DNA of 64,000 bases from Sipunculus nudus (Eukaryota > Annelida > Sipuncula > Golfingiida > Sipunculidae): positions 870,001 to 934,000 of the forward strand of contig JAPPUL010000076.1 of the NCBI GenBank assembly GCA_026874595.1, in the 5' to 3' direction. A program made the position numbers and the translations under genes. The notes beneath the pieces are model-generated. The model saw nothing but the letters and a program-made list of their open reading frames with translations, did not search any database and was not told where the DNA came from. Numbering within the stretch: position 1 is the stretch's first letter; the number at the start of each line of letters is the position of its first letter. Shown here piece by piece: positions 38,357-50,800 of this stretch.

Positions 38357-39043
38357 ATGATAAGAGTGGTTGTGCTTTTGCTAATATTAGGCTTTCTATG
38401 TAATAATAAAGTCTTTGGTGCAGATAGTTACAAATATATACCTTATATTCCTGTTATTCCGACAAAATCCTATACAGATGCAAAAGAGTCCCAGATAGAA
38501 AGAAGAAGGGAGAAAATCAGCTCATATTATGGGATAGGGCTTAAAGGGACAACAGTTTATAGCTATGTTAGTTCTTCGGTATTTGATATTAAAAGAGGAA
38601 TAGACGCAGGAGTATATGTTAGTAACGAGGTATATTTTTACTATCTTTTTTCTTTTGAACTGGATTTTGGGTATAAAGTAAGCACATTTAACTCGGACAA
38701 ATACTTTTATAAGATTAAGTATTTTTCGCTACCGCTGCTACTAAAATACTATTATAGCCGTCATTTTTTAGATCCAAAAATATTAGAGTTTTTCGTTGGA
38801 TTGGGATTTGAATATCGTCTTAAGGTAGGAGAAGAGGGTTTTGGAGATGCTGTTAGAGCCCAAAATGAAAGTCTTGGTGTATTGCTAAGTCTTGGGTTAA
38901 AGATGAATGTTTATAAAGGTATAGGTTTTGTTTTGGAGGGTAGGTTTTATACGGATTTAAAATCTGTAATTGTTACAGACAGGGGAGAGCTTGGTTATTT
39001 GCGAGAGATAGATCTTCTAATAGGGGTGGTATATGACTTTTAG
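38357..39043 (+). CDS. Outer-membrane beta-barrel protein
   Basis: A signal peptide (about 1-21, ending VFGAD) is followed by alternating aromatic/hydrophobic strands such as YGIGLKGTTVYSY, YYLFSFELDFGYKV and FFVGLGFEYRLKV. The last residue is Phe, as in many outer-membrane barrels. At 228 residues it fits an eight-strand PorT/OmpW-like barrel. It overlaps the next gene by 11 bases. Confidence 0.68.
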   Translation: MIRVVVLLLILGFLCNNKVFGADSYKYIPYIPVIPTKSYTDAKESQIERRREKISSYYGIGLKGTTVYSYVSSSVFDIKRGIDAGVYVSNEVYFYYLFSFELDFGYKVSTFNSDKYFYKIKYFSLPLLLKYYYSRHFLDPKILEFFVGLGFEYRLKVGEEGFGDAVRAQNESLGVLLSLGLKMNVYKGIGFVLEGRFYTDLKSVIVTDRGELGYLREIDLLIGVVYDF

Positions 39044-40091
39044 ATTTTGTGGATATTGTATGGGTAAAACATATATGCTAATACTATTGGTTATGCTGTT
39101 ATCTTGTGATTATGGAAAAGAACTATTAAGATCTAGTTATGGGAAGCTATTTGTTCTTAATGTAGGAAAGAGCGCAGGAGATTATAATAGCGTTGTAGTT
39201 ATAGATGTAAGGGATAAGAAGATATTAGAAGAGATAGAGCTTGGGTCCTTGAGTGAGCTTAGTGATATAGCTATAAATCCTATATCAAGGCTTATTTATG
39301 TGTCAGATGCTACGGATAGTACGGTTAGAGTTATAGATGGAGATAGCTTAAAGATTATAAGGGTTGTAAGCGGATTTGGTTTACCAAGAGGAATGGAAGT
39401 TAATGTAAAAGAGAATAAGATATATGTTGCTGATGAGAAGGAGAGTAAGGTGATTGTGATGGATGTAGATTCGTATGATCTTGAGGCAGTATCTGTTGAT
39501 ATAGATATGGAACCTAGGGGGCTTGCTGTTAACTCTAAAACAGGAGTGGTACATGTTTTTAATAAAGGAGATGTTTTTAAACATAAAATAGGGACTTATA
39601 CTATAGTAAGTAAAGGAGTGCATTCGCCGCCAAGTGGGGTAGATACTAGAATTGGAGAATTTGAAGATGTATTTATAGCAGTAAATCCAAATACTAATAA
39701 AATCTACTTAAATAATGAGACAGGCAATTCTGTTGTAATATTCTCTGAAGAGACAAATAATCGCAAGGAAATAGATGGCTTTAACGGGCCTTGGGGTATA
39801 GGAGTTAGCGAGAAGCGGAATAAGGTATATGTGGCTAATAAGAAGAGTAATAGTGTAGTTGTGCTTGATGGAGAAACAGATGAGAAATTGAAGGTGATAA
39901 TAAACATATCGGATCCAAGAGATGTATCAGTAAATGATTCTTTAGATGAGGTATATATAACTGCTGGGAAGAAGGATGAATCTGATGAATATGGTTCTGC
40001 TAATATTTTTGTAGTAAGTAGTCTAACGGATGAAGTTATTTGGGAAGTAAGTGGATTTCGTAATCCACGAGGGATAGGATATTTACCATGA
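39033..40091 (+). CDS. YVTN/YncE-like beta-propeller lipoprotein
   Basis: The protein repeats a roughly 40-residue unit of the YVTN type: IAINPISRLIYVSDATDSTV, MEVNVKENKIYVADEKESKV and IGVSEKRNKVYVANKKSNSV. This predicts a seven-bladed propeller. The N-terminal signal ends in lipobox LLSC (Cys at about 25). The start has GGGGTGG upstream and overlaps the previous stop, pointing to translational coupling; ATG 39060 is an alternative. Such proteins bind ligands or partners at the envelope; the partner is unknown. Confidence 0.78.
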   Translation: MTFRFCGYCMGKTYMLILLVMLLSCDYGKELLRSSYGKLFVLNVGKSAGDYNSVVVIDVRDKKILEEIELGSLSELSDIAINPISRLIYVSDATDSTVRVIDGDSLKIIRVVSGFGLPRGMEVNVKENKIYVADEKESKVIVMDVDSYDLEAVSVDIDMEPRGLAVNSKTGVVHVFNKGDVFKHKIGTYTIVSKGVHSPPSGVDTRIGEFEDVFIAVNPNTNKIYLNNETGNSVVIFSEETNNRKEIDGFNGPWGIGVSEKRNKVYVANKKSNSVVVLDGETDEKLKVIINISDPRDVSVNDSLDEVYITAGKKDESDEYGSANIFVVSSLTDEVIWEVSGFRNPRGIGYLP

Positions 40092-40759
40092 TGAGAGTAT
40101 TAGTTGTAAATAGGGGGAGAATGTTTTGGATATTTTTTTTAATTAGAGTAATTAATCTTTTTATTTTGTCATTGATTTTAGTAATGGTTATTGGTTGTGG
40201 TTCTGGCGTGAGTAATGTGAGTAAAGAGTATGAATATGACAAAAGAGGAGATGCTGTTCTTGGAAAAGAGGGATTGGGATTATATGGGGGTATTTTGTCT
40301 AATGTGGTGGGGAAGGTGAGTTATAGCTATATAAAGGTGATATGGGAAACGCGACATTCAGGCAAGCTATCTACTCATACAAGTATAGTTAGGGATGAGA
40401 GAGGAGATATATATAGTGGGATTGATGATAATGGCCAATGGCTTGGAATGATAATCCCAGTAATGTATTTAGAAGGTAATAGAAGCTTTGGGATTTCTCT
40501 AATATTTGTTAGGTCGTCTAAGGGCTGGAAGTTTAGCTATGTAAAGGCAATGAATCTGTTGCCAAACGCCAAAGATGGCTATAGTTGGGCTGATAGAAGT
40601 AGATATTCTATTTTAGTTAAAGATACAACTATATCAGAGCTTAATATTTCTTTAAGGCATCATTTTGTTTTTAAATACAAGGGTACTATAGGTATTGTTA
40701 AAGATAGATGGATAAAAGAGATAGTAATAAACGGGGTATCGATACCATCGCTAAACTAG
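40088..40759 (+). CDS. Lipoprotein of unknown function
   Basis: No family is recognised. A long hydrophobic N-terminal segment ends in lipobox VIGCGS (Cys at about 37). The rest looks beta-rich. It starts within the stop of the previous gene (ATGA overlap), and its 3' end overlaps the next gene by 52 bases in another frame. It belongs to the same transcript as its neighbours. Confidence 0.6.
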   Translation: MMRVLVVNRGRMFWIFFLIRVINLFILSLILVMVIGCGSGVSNVSKEYEYDKRGDAVLGKEGLGLYGGILSNVVGKVSYSYIKVIWETRHSGKLSTHTSIVRDERGDIYSGIDDNGQWLGMIIPVMYLEGNRSFGISLIFVRSSKGWKFSYVKAMNLLPNAKDGYSWADRSRYSILVKDTTISELNISLRHHFVFKYKGTIGIVKDRWIKEIVINGVSIPSLN

Positions 40760-41757
40760 CTATAATGGTAATAAGTTTGATAATTTATTGTCTTTTAGTT
40801 TATAGCTGCTCAACTGATACGGATATACTTGATCAGTATGGAAAAGGTAGGACTAATACTAATAAGACTAGTAGCGGTAGGAGTAGCGATAAGAGTAGCG
40901 GTAGGAGTAGCGATAAGAGTAGCGGTAGGAGTAGCGATAAGAGTAGCGGAGTTAGTTCGGTACCATCTCCGGAGTTTGATATTCTAGGGGGTACTTACCT
41001 GTCCCGAGTTGAATTACACATTTCTCTTAAAGGATTATCAGATGGGACTATAATTTATACTACAAATGGGTTAGAGCCTGAGTTTAATGAAGGATGTGTA
41101 GCGATGGTAGGTTCTATTTATAAAGATGTTATCGTAATTACTAGAAATACTTTAGTAAAGGCAGTTGGTTGTAAGAGCGGCTTGTCAAGTTCAAAGATAG
41201 TAAAGGAAAATTATTATATATTAAAACATATAACGATCTCATATGAATATAGTGCTTCTGATAGGAAGAGAAAAGACTTTAGTTTTGCAGTACTTTGTGA
41301 ACTAGAGGAAGGTTTAGAGTATAAGCCTTTGTTAGTATATGATAATACCTTTATGAGAGATGGTAGAATAAATGATAAATCTGATTGGGCCTTAAAAGCT
41401 AATACAGGTTATTATATGCTGGATAGGCGTTATGTGGATGTAGAGGGTTATTATGCTGTTATAGGGATACTAAATATTGGTTCTGATCGGATTTCAGGAT
41501 TGGAGGATCTTGTGTTTAGTTTGGATACAGATCCTAATGTATTTGATTATGTTGGCAAGTCGCTATATTATTGGACTGGATTAGGATATTCAGAGGAAAT
41601 GGGATGGCATAAGGGTGCCAATTGTAATAATTGGGAAACTGTTGATGCTAGTATTAAAGGGGCTGTGGGTGATATATCTAAGACAGGGTTAAGAGGTTTT
41701 AGTGCAGGTGTGGAGTTTTGCGATCAAAGTTATCAAGTGTTATGTGTTGAGCAATGA
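40708..41757 (+). CDS. Lipoprotein with CHB-HEX-like and DUF1554-like domains
   Basis: A signal with lipobox LVYSCST (Cys at about 34) is followed by a Ser/Arg/Asp/Lys-rich repeat. A segment at about 92-150 resembles chitobiase C-terminal-type domains (GTYLSRVELHISL, GTIIYTTNGLEP). The C-terminal 60 residues (CNNWETVDASIKGAVGD and YQVLCVEQ at the very end) resemble DUF1554, a C-type-lectin-like domain known from Leptospira. It lies directly upstream of the RHS giant. Function unknown; surface binding is an inference. Confidence 0.62.
   Translation: MDKRDSNKRGIDTIAKLAIMVISLIIYCLLVYSCSTDTDILDQYGKGRTNTNKTSSGRSSDKSSGRSSDKSSGRSSDKSSGVSSVPSPEFDILGGTYLSRVELHISLKGLSDGTIIYTTNGLEPEFNEGCVAMVGSIYKDVIVITRNTLVKAVGCKSGLSSSKIVKENYYILKHITISYEYSASDRKRKDFSFAVLCELEEGLEYKPLLVYDNTFMRDGRINDKSDWALKANTGYYMLDRRYVDVEGYYAVIGILNIGSDRISGLEDLVFSLDTDPNVFDYVGKSLYYWTGLGYSEEMGWHKGANCNNWETVDASIKGAVGDISKTGLRGFSAGVEFCDQSYQVLCVEQ
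40870..40941 (+). repeat. Three perfect copies of a 24-bp in-frame repeat
   Basis: The 24-base unit encodes eight residues (Ser-Ser-Gly-Arg-Ser-Ser-Asp-Lys in register). Copies start at 40870, 40894 and 40918. It lies just after the lipobox and would act as a flexible stalk of variable length. Confidence 0.9.
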
Positions 41758-41825
41758 GTTGTAGAAAGGAGAGAATAAAACGAGTTAGTACTTTATGCTA
41801 AAATATTTTATAGGGAGCTTTTAAG

Positions 41826-44800
41826 GTGCAGGGTTTTAATATGAATTTGGTTTTTAATATAAGAAGATTATTAGTAATAGTCTTTATTTTGCTATTTTGT
41901 TTTGTAAGTACAAGCAGGCAAGAGAGAGAATATAAGGCTAGCAATTTTGTTATTGAAAGGATCTCTTCTAATATCTCTATAAATTCTTCTGGTTCTAGAG
42001 GGGTTGTGTCTAAAGCTTCTGACGGGATAGACGGGATAAATTTAGTTAAATCTAAATCTTTAGTTAAGAAGTCAAATGCTAAGCCAAATGCTTCTACTTC
42101 TTCAAGATTTAATTCTTCAAAGTCTTCAAAGTCTTCAATTAAAGAGTCAAAGGGTGTAAGATCTGGGTCTAGAATTGGTTCTAAAGGGGTATTAAAAGAT
42201 AAACTTATGCGCATAGGGTTTGAGGGTGCCCAGCTTGTATTAAGGGATAGAGCCTTACCTTCTGGAGTAAAGATAAAGATAGAGTCTATATTAAAGAGAG
42301 TAGAGGATGGAGCAAAGGGAGGACTTGCAAAGCTTGGGGTTGGGATGCGTAACGTAACAGGTGGGCTTGTGGAGGGGTATCGCTTTTTGCCACATGGTAC
42401 AAAGTTTAAAGAAGCTGTATTAGTGAAACTTCCTTATGATCCTAAATCTATTCCTTCTGGTCTTACAGAAGAGGATATAAAGACTTACTATTACGATGAG
42501 GTTTTGCGCAAATGGATATCGCTTAAGCGAATAGGAATAGATAAAGAGAATAAATTAATACTAAGCGTAACAGATCACTTTACGGATATGATAAACTCGA
42601 CGCTGCCAAGCCCTGGGGAGGCAAATATATCGACCTTTGATCCGACGTCGATAAAAGGGATAGGAGCAGGAACTCCTTCAGAAGGCATTAGTTTGATAGA
42701 GCTTCCCTCAGGTAATAATTATGGAGATGTATCTTTTAGTTATCCGTTGAAGCTACCGAAGGGGCGTGCGGGATTGTCTCCAATGCTTAGTATAGATTAT
42801 AGTAGTGATAATGCAAATGGTTTGCTTGGAGTTGGGTGGCTTTTAAGGGAATCGGCTATTGTGGTAGACACAAGGTGGGGAGTGCCAAGGTATGATAAAT
42901 CTTCTGAGACAGAGACCTATCTTTTAAATGGCAGTCAATTGGCGCCGTTGGCGCATCGAGGACAGTTAGAGGCTAGAAAAAAAGATAAGAGATTTTATCC
43001 CCGTGTTGAGGGAGGATTTAGCAAGATAATTAGGAAAGGGAATTTGCCAAGTAATTATTATTGGGAAATTACAAGTAAAGATGGAACAAAAAGATATTAT
43101 GGCAAGGAGCCATCTGATAGTGGATCTGTAGGGGTTTTGGAATCTAAGGATATGGAAATATTCAAGTGGTTCCTTCGTCGGGTTGTGGATAGTAAAGGGA
43201 ATACGATAGATTATAGTTATGATAAGGAGTCTTATAATATTTATCTTAAAAAGATTTTGTATACGGGACATAATGGAGTAGGAGGGAAGTATAGCGTTGA
43301 GTTTTCGTATGAAGGGCGGCCTGATAGAATAGTAAGTTTTCGAAGTGGTTTTAAGATATTAAAAGATAAGCGTTTGAGTGAGATAAAAGTAAAGTATAGG
43401 GATGATTTAGTAAGGAGTTATAAGTTTTCTTATAAGGAGGGAGCTTTTTCTAAGAGTTTATTGGAGAGTATATCAGAGGGTGGGGCAAGTGGAGCTACTT
43501 TTCATAAACATGAGTTTAGTTATTATGATGAACGTAAAGGAGGGATTTTCGTAGATGTTGAGGACTGGGTGGGAAAAGGGAGGAAGGTTTCCTCGAATAA
43601 GTTATTGGGGGACAAGTCAAATATATTGGGAGGTTCTCTAGGTACTAACAGTGGGGTACATGGATATTTTGGGGTAGCGATAGGGATTGTGGGTTTTAAA
43701 GAAATTAGTGGAGGTTATAGGGGAGGGTATAGTTCAAACGATTCTGAGACAGTTGCTGATTTATTTGATATAAATGGAGATGGGCTAGCTGATATGGTTT
43801 ATGATAGTGGAGGAGGATTTAAGTATCGTTTAAATGAGGGTAGTGTAAAAAGGCGTTTTGGTGAGGAGTATAATATAGGAGGCAGTGATTTTGGGATATC
43901 GTATAGTAGGTCAGAGACGACGGTGCATGCAGGAGAAGCTTATTTGGGTTTTATAAGTCTTTCAGGAAAGAAAGTAACTAGTAAGACAAAAGAGAGTAAA
44001 TATTTACGAGACGTTAATGGGGATGGGCTTATAGACTATATATCTAACGGCTCTGTTTATTTTAATACATATAAAGGGAATAATAGCATTAGTTTTGGTA
44101 CTGCTAGTGCTAATACATTAGTGCCTGTAGGTAATGGTAGTAATATATTAACTGAGGGTCTTTTTAGCAATGCACAGATAAAACAGTTTGAAGATGATTA
44201 TAAGCGAGACATTGCACAATTTCCATTGATAGATGCGGTTAGGCAGTGGCAAGTGCCTTTTGATGGAGATATAAAGATAGAAGGGCAATTAAAGATATTG
44301 GGGCAAGATGATTATCCAGACACACTAAAAGCAGGTCGACAATCTTATAAAGACTTTGCTGGCAAAGATAAAAAAGATGGAGTTAAAGCAAGCATCCAAT
44401 ATAATGGTGTTAAGGCTAATAATGTTAAATGGTATAAAGTTCTTCCTCATAAAGAGCCAAGTACTACGGTTTCAGCTAATGTAGAGAAATTATCTGTAAG
44501 AGAAGGGGACAGTATTTATTTTAGGTTGCAATCGGGGCAAGATGCGACTGCGGATGGATCATATGATCAAGTTGAGTGGTCTCCTAAGATAAGTTATTTG
44601 GATCTACCAAAAGATGCAAAGGATCTAAATAATTTAAATCCTTATGTATATAAATCTTCTGATGATTTTGTTCTTGCGGGACGAAGCGATACTTTTGTAG
44701 TTCCAATGAGTGGAGATGTTAAGATAAAGGTTGGTTTTGCTAAGAAGGGAAAAACTAGTGATGATATTAGAGTAGATATAGAACATGTAGAGAGGGAAGA

Positions 44801-47800
44801 GATAGAGGAAATAAAAAAGGTCAAAAGCGGCAAAAAAGAAGTAAATGTAAAACAAAGAGTCTATAAAGAGAAGGGAAAAACTAAGTTATTATCAGAGGAT
44901 AAAAGCTTTTCTTTTACAGGTTCTCTAAGCAACGAGTTAGAAGTTAGAGTTGGGCGTGGCGATTTGCTTAAATTTAATATATATGTTAATTCTCCAATAG
45001 ATTTGCAACAGCTTGAATGGAAGCCTTTGATAGAGTATAAGAGTGTTTTTGCTAAAGAAGAGGGTGCTGATGGGAAGGGAGGTAAGAAGATAGAGGAGGT
45101 AGAAAAGCCAGTTGCTGATGCTGATAAATCTAGCTATACCTTCTTGCCTATGTATAACATAAGTCTTTATCCGAAAACGATATTAGAAAAAACTGTTATT
45201 GGGCAAGTGGAGCTAAAAAGCGTTAAACCTATGCTTAGTTTCAAGACTAAGGTTTCAGGGTATATTTGGTTAAAGCTTGAGTCTCTTAAAGAAGTAAAAA
45301 CAGTTAAGCTTAAAATAGAAGACGGTAAAATTACTAATAATGCTGGTATTGGAGGAGTGAAAGATGTTTTGTTTGCAAGATATGTTATACTGGATAAAAC
45401 TATTTTGGATAGTATATTAGAATCGAAACTGGAGTGTAGTTATTCTGCTTCTGGAGTAAATACAGTCTTAGAGCGTGTAATAGCATATAATAATCCAGCA
45501 CTACCGAGGAGTTTTGTTATAGAAGGGAGTGAAGATAACCCTGATGATGTAGCCTTACGTTTTAAATTTGAGGTAGATCAAAGCAAGCTAAGAGCTATTA
45601 AACCAGATGCTATTAATAAACTAGATGGTGAAATATACTTTACAGTAAAGGAGAGAGTAGGGCTGGTTAAGAAAGTGAAGGTGTCGATTAAAGATGGAGC
45701 TATTGTGGGGCTTGATGAAGATGGAGTTAGTACAAATAATCCGCTATCTTCTTTTGAGGGGACTTATGAAAGTAAACTAAAGATCTCTGAGCTGCATGGT
45801 AAGGATTTATACTTTTCTTATAGCACAACAAATCCAGAATTATTAGGCTACGTGTTCATGGGGTCAGTATTCTTAAAATACCCTATATATCGCATTAAAA
45901 ATCCTAGATATAATCCATCGTCTGGCTCTTCTAGTATACCAGAATATTTATATACAAATGTACGTCCGGCGGAATCTGATTGTAAAGGTTCAGGCCCAGA
46001 GCCTGATCCATGTAGTCCAATATCTCTTAATGATGCTGATATAGAACGTCTTAATGATGTAGAGATTGTGGGAGGTAAGAAAAAGGGCGAATTAAAATAT
46101 AGAAATGTGCCTATTGTTTTTTATACTTCAAGGTATATTACTGAGGATAAGGGGACTGAGGCCTTTTATCCTGAGAGTTATAGAGGTTGGTCTTACTTTG
46201 CGTATAAGGGATATAAGGCTAGTTTTAAAGAAGGCAAAGATAAAGCGAAAGCTGGTAATCTTAGTTTTGAGTATAGCCCAAATGATCGAATTGATAAAGA
46301 ACAAATTGATAAGGCTCCACTTTCTAATGCTGATGCAAAAAAACTTAAGAATGCTAATGATTCTGAGAAAGAAGCGGCTAGGTCTAGAATAGTTGATAAT
46401 ATAGTAGTTTATCCTATGGCTCCTCGTAGTATATTATTATCAGCTAATGCAGATAGAGATGGAGCTAAGCATGCACAAGATAAGTTGAAGGGAGGAGGAG
46501 GTTACTGGCTTGGAAATGATAAAGATGTTTGGATTTCAGGGAATAGGATGAGTAGTTCTCGTCTTGGAGTAAAACATGTTGAGAAGATAAAAGCAGAAAG
46601 TTTTGCTCCTGGTTTTACTACTGGTGGGCAAGGTATTTCAAAAGCGCCTATATTGTTTTCTTATACAAAACAAGTCAGTGTAAATATTGGAGCAGGTGTA
46701 TCTATTGGCAAATTCAATCTTGGTGCCAATGCCGCACAGTCTACAGGGGATGGTTCGACTAATATAGGTTTTATGGATATGAATGGGGATCGTTTTCCTG
46801 ATATTGTGAGTAGTAATAAAATCCAATATACTAATATGTTAGGAGGACTTAGCGATTATAATATTAGTGGGTCTTTTAATGTTAGGGAAAGTTCGTTTAC
46901 TTCTGGGTCAGGAGGTTTAGGTGCTAATTTATCAAATATTCCTCTTAAAACTGAGTCTCCTGCAAAAGATACTAGCACTAGTGGGGATGTTGGTAGTGTA
47001 ACAAATTCATCAAGCCCGACTATGATGGCGTCAGTAGGAGGTGCTGTGGGAGCTGGAGAATCTGAGACAATTTCCTACTTGATAGACATAAATGGAGATG
47101 CCCTTCCTGATAAGCTATTTGGAAAAATGGTTGCCTTTAATAACGGAAGAGGTTTTGAAAGTCAAGAGAAATGGACTGGTTTAGATAGCATAGCAAAAAC
47201 AGAAAGTAAGACGAAATCCCTAGATGCGAACTTGGGCTTTTCTACTACAAGTGCTAGTTTTAGTGGAGGTTTGGGTTCAAATGAGGAAAAGTCAAAGACA
47301 ACATTTGCCTTGATAGATATGAATGGAGATGGTCTTATTGATAAGGTTAGAAAAAGCGTAGACTCTATTGAAATTGCATATAATACAGGCTATGGTTTTG
47401 CTGCTTATCAAAAGGTACAGAGCAGAGAGGTAAGTAATATCAATGATAATAGTACTTATAGTAAGCATTTGGGTGTCACCTTGACTATAGGAATACCGAT
47501 ACCAATCCCCTTTTTCCCGATATCTATAGTAATAAATCCTGGTTTTGACTATGGTCAAAGCGCAAGTAGCCCTAATGCGGTTATAAAAGATATAAATGGA
47601 GACGGATATCCTGACTATGTAATTCCTCAGGGCAAACAGAGCCTAAAAGTATATCCAAATAAAACAGGCAAAACTAACCTCTTGCATACAATAAAAAGAC
47701 CTCTTGGCGCAAAGATAGAGCTTTTTTATGAGAAAACGGGAAATACTTTTAAAATGCCATATAGTAAATGGGTTTTGTCTAAAACGAAATTGAAAGATCC

Positions 47801-50800
47801 GATTGGCTATAAAAGCGGTGGTAGTCAGTCTACTGAGTATATAACTGAGTATGAGTATAGTAAGCCTTCCTACGATAGAAGAGAAAGAGAGTTTTTTGGC
47901 TTTAAAAGTCTAAAAACAAAACAAATCCATAAGGAAAAAGATGCAAATAATGCTACAGTAACTAAAACAAGAAGTGTAATTGAGACTTTTGATACTACAA
48001 ATTATTATAGAAAAGGGCTTTTGCTTGAGCAATTGATAAAGGGAGATGGCAAAAAATATTTTAAGCTTATAAATACTTATGACTTTGTTAAGGTGCTTGC
48101 CAATAGTTCGAGTTATGAACAAGTTACTAATCAAGATATTGTTAATAAAATCAAGTTTTTGAGTGTGTTTCCAAGGCTTTTAGAGGTTAAGAGTGAGTTT
48201 TATGAAGGGCAAGTAAAAGCTCAAAAAACTAGTGTTATTAAAAATGAATATGATACTTATGGAAATATTACAAAATATATTGAAGGCTCAGATCCTACTT
48301 TGACTAGTGATGATGTAATTGCTTTCATAAAGTATTCTAATACTATAGATTATTTGAGTAGTAAATATATAGTTAACCTTCCAATATCTATTAGAGTAGC
48401 GGATGGAGCTAATAAGGTTTATAGAGAAAGGAATGTAGTATATGATAGTAAAGGTAATCTTATAAAGCTAACTCATATACTGGAGGACAATGAAGAGATT
48501 GTTTATGATATGCAATATGATAAGTATGGCAATATGATAAACACAAAATATCCACAAAACCATAAGGGTGAACGTTACTCCGTTTCCCTAACATATGATA
48601 CTGAGCTAAACACTTATGTAACAGAGACAAAGGATGCCTTTGGCTATAGTTCTAAAAGTGAATATGATTATAAGTTTGGGCTGCCATTAGAAGTTAGCGA
48701 CCTAAATGACAATGTTATGCGCTATAGCTATGACGAATTTGGCAGAACTACAAAAATAGCCGGTCCTTATGATAGTTTAAGCGATCCAACTATAATCTTT
48801 TCGTATGAAACAAGATTTAAAGCCGAACAAAATATTTATCCTCATGCTATAACCAAACATAAAGACAAAAAAAATGACCCAATAGAAACGGTCTTATTTA
48901 TAGATAGTCTGGGACGTGTTATTCAAACAAAAAAAGATGCAACAATAAGTACTACTAATGGAACACAAGATAAAATGGTTGTATCAGGGCGCGTTGAATA
49001 TGATTTTTGGGGACGAGTTGTACGAGAATATTATCCTGGAGTTGATGAGAAGGCCAATAAATCTAAACTCTATATTAATCCTTCTAATGACATGCTATAT
49101 ACAGAAAAAAGATATGATGTTATGGATAGAGTACTTGAGATTAGCCTACCATCTCCTAATAAGGATAGAATAATAAAATTTTCTTATGGCTTTGAGAAAC
49201 TAAAAAATAAAACCTACTTCTTAGAAGCACGAGAGGACCCACTGTCAAATGTTACAAAAACCTATAAAGACATTAAAGGGCTAATTCGCTTTGTAAAAGA
49301 ACCTTATGACATTCTAACAGAATATAGTTATAACCCGATGAAGGAACTAATTCTTGTTAAAGACCATGAAGGGAATCTAACTAAGATAGAATATGATAAT
49401 CTTGGAAGAAGAATATATTTAGAAAATGGTGATATAGGATTTAGAGTGTATGAGTATGACAAAGCTTCAAACCTAATATCACAACATACATCAGAGCTTG
49501 CCCGAAAACATAAAAAAAGGGATACATATAGATTACCTGAGATTAGTGATAAGATAGAATATATTTATGAGTATAATCGTTTGCAAGAAATAAAGTATCC
49601 GTATTTCCCAGCGAATAACGTAATTTATGAATATGGAGATAAAGATGCTTCTTACAATCGTGTTGGACGAGTTATTAAGGTGTTGCATCAAGCTGGAAGT
49701 GATGAGTATTACTATGGGAAATTGGGTGAGGTTGTAAAAGAAGTAAGTGCGATAAATGCATTTATAGATGAAACGAAAAACAGCAAATTAAATCCTTTAT
49801 ATGGCTTTGCTGAGTACAAATGGAGAGTACGTTGGGTTTTAGAATTTGATGTACCTGATAGTTACAAGCTCCCAATATATGTAACTGAATATACTTTTGA
49901 TAATTGGCAAAGGCTTAAAAAGATTGTTTTGGATAGTGGAGGAGGCAAAAGCGAATATAATCGTGGTCATAACCAAGAAGCTATAGAATATGAATATGAT
50001 TCTGGAGGACTTGTTAAGAGCGTTAGAGGACGCTTTTTGGGAAAAACTAACAAATATGTAGAAGAGATTAGGTATGACAAGTTCGGACGAAAAACATATA
50101 TGAAACGTGGTGATGGAAGCATAAGCACCTATTCTTATGACAGATATCATAAAAAGCTTTCTAGCCTTAGAACTGAGGATAGAAAGGGATTTATGTTTCA
50201 AAACCTAAAATATAAATATGACCTTGTTGACAATGTTATTGAACTTAAAAATAGCGTTGCTCGTCCAGATAGTCTAGATACATATACATCTCCTGTAACT
50301 CACAATTTTACTTATGATAAATTATATAGATTAACTTTTGCCAGAGGCACCTATAGCGAATATTATAATTTTCCCCAAGAAAAAGTTTATACCTATAAGC
50401 TAGGAATGTATTATGACAAGATACATAATATAACTTCTAAAGAACAGAATGGCTGGATTACAAAAGAAAATATACTGACTCGGGACAGAATGAGGCCAAG
50501 ACGTGGGAGCCGATATAGACCGCGATCGGGCCGTCTCAGAACACCAACTCGACCGCCGCCACCACCTGGCACTCCTAAAGAAGAGACTCCCCCGGTTGAG
50601 AATTTCAAGGTTACTATTCTTGATGATATGGATAGTGTACAATCTAGCTTTCGCTATACATACGACAAAAAACGTCCGCACGCTCCTATACGTAATGGCA
50701 AGCATTCACTTGAATATGATGCAAATGGTAACCTTTTATATATAAAAGACAAAGCAACGGACTTACGAACGCATAGAGTTTATGTTTGGGACGATGAGAA

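Noticed and set aside
46105-46392. 95-codon + frame inside the RHS gene
   Set aside because: It lies wholly inside the 3377-codon gene in another frame, with Leu/Ile/Arg-rich shadow composition.
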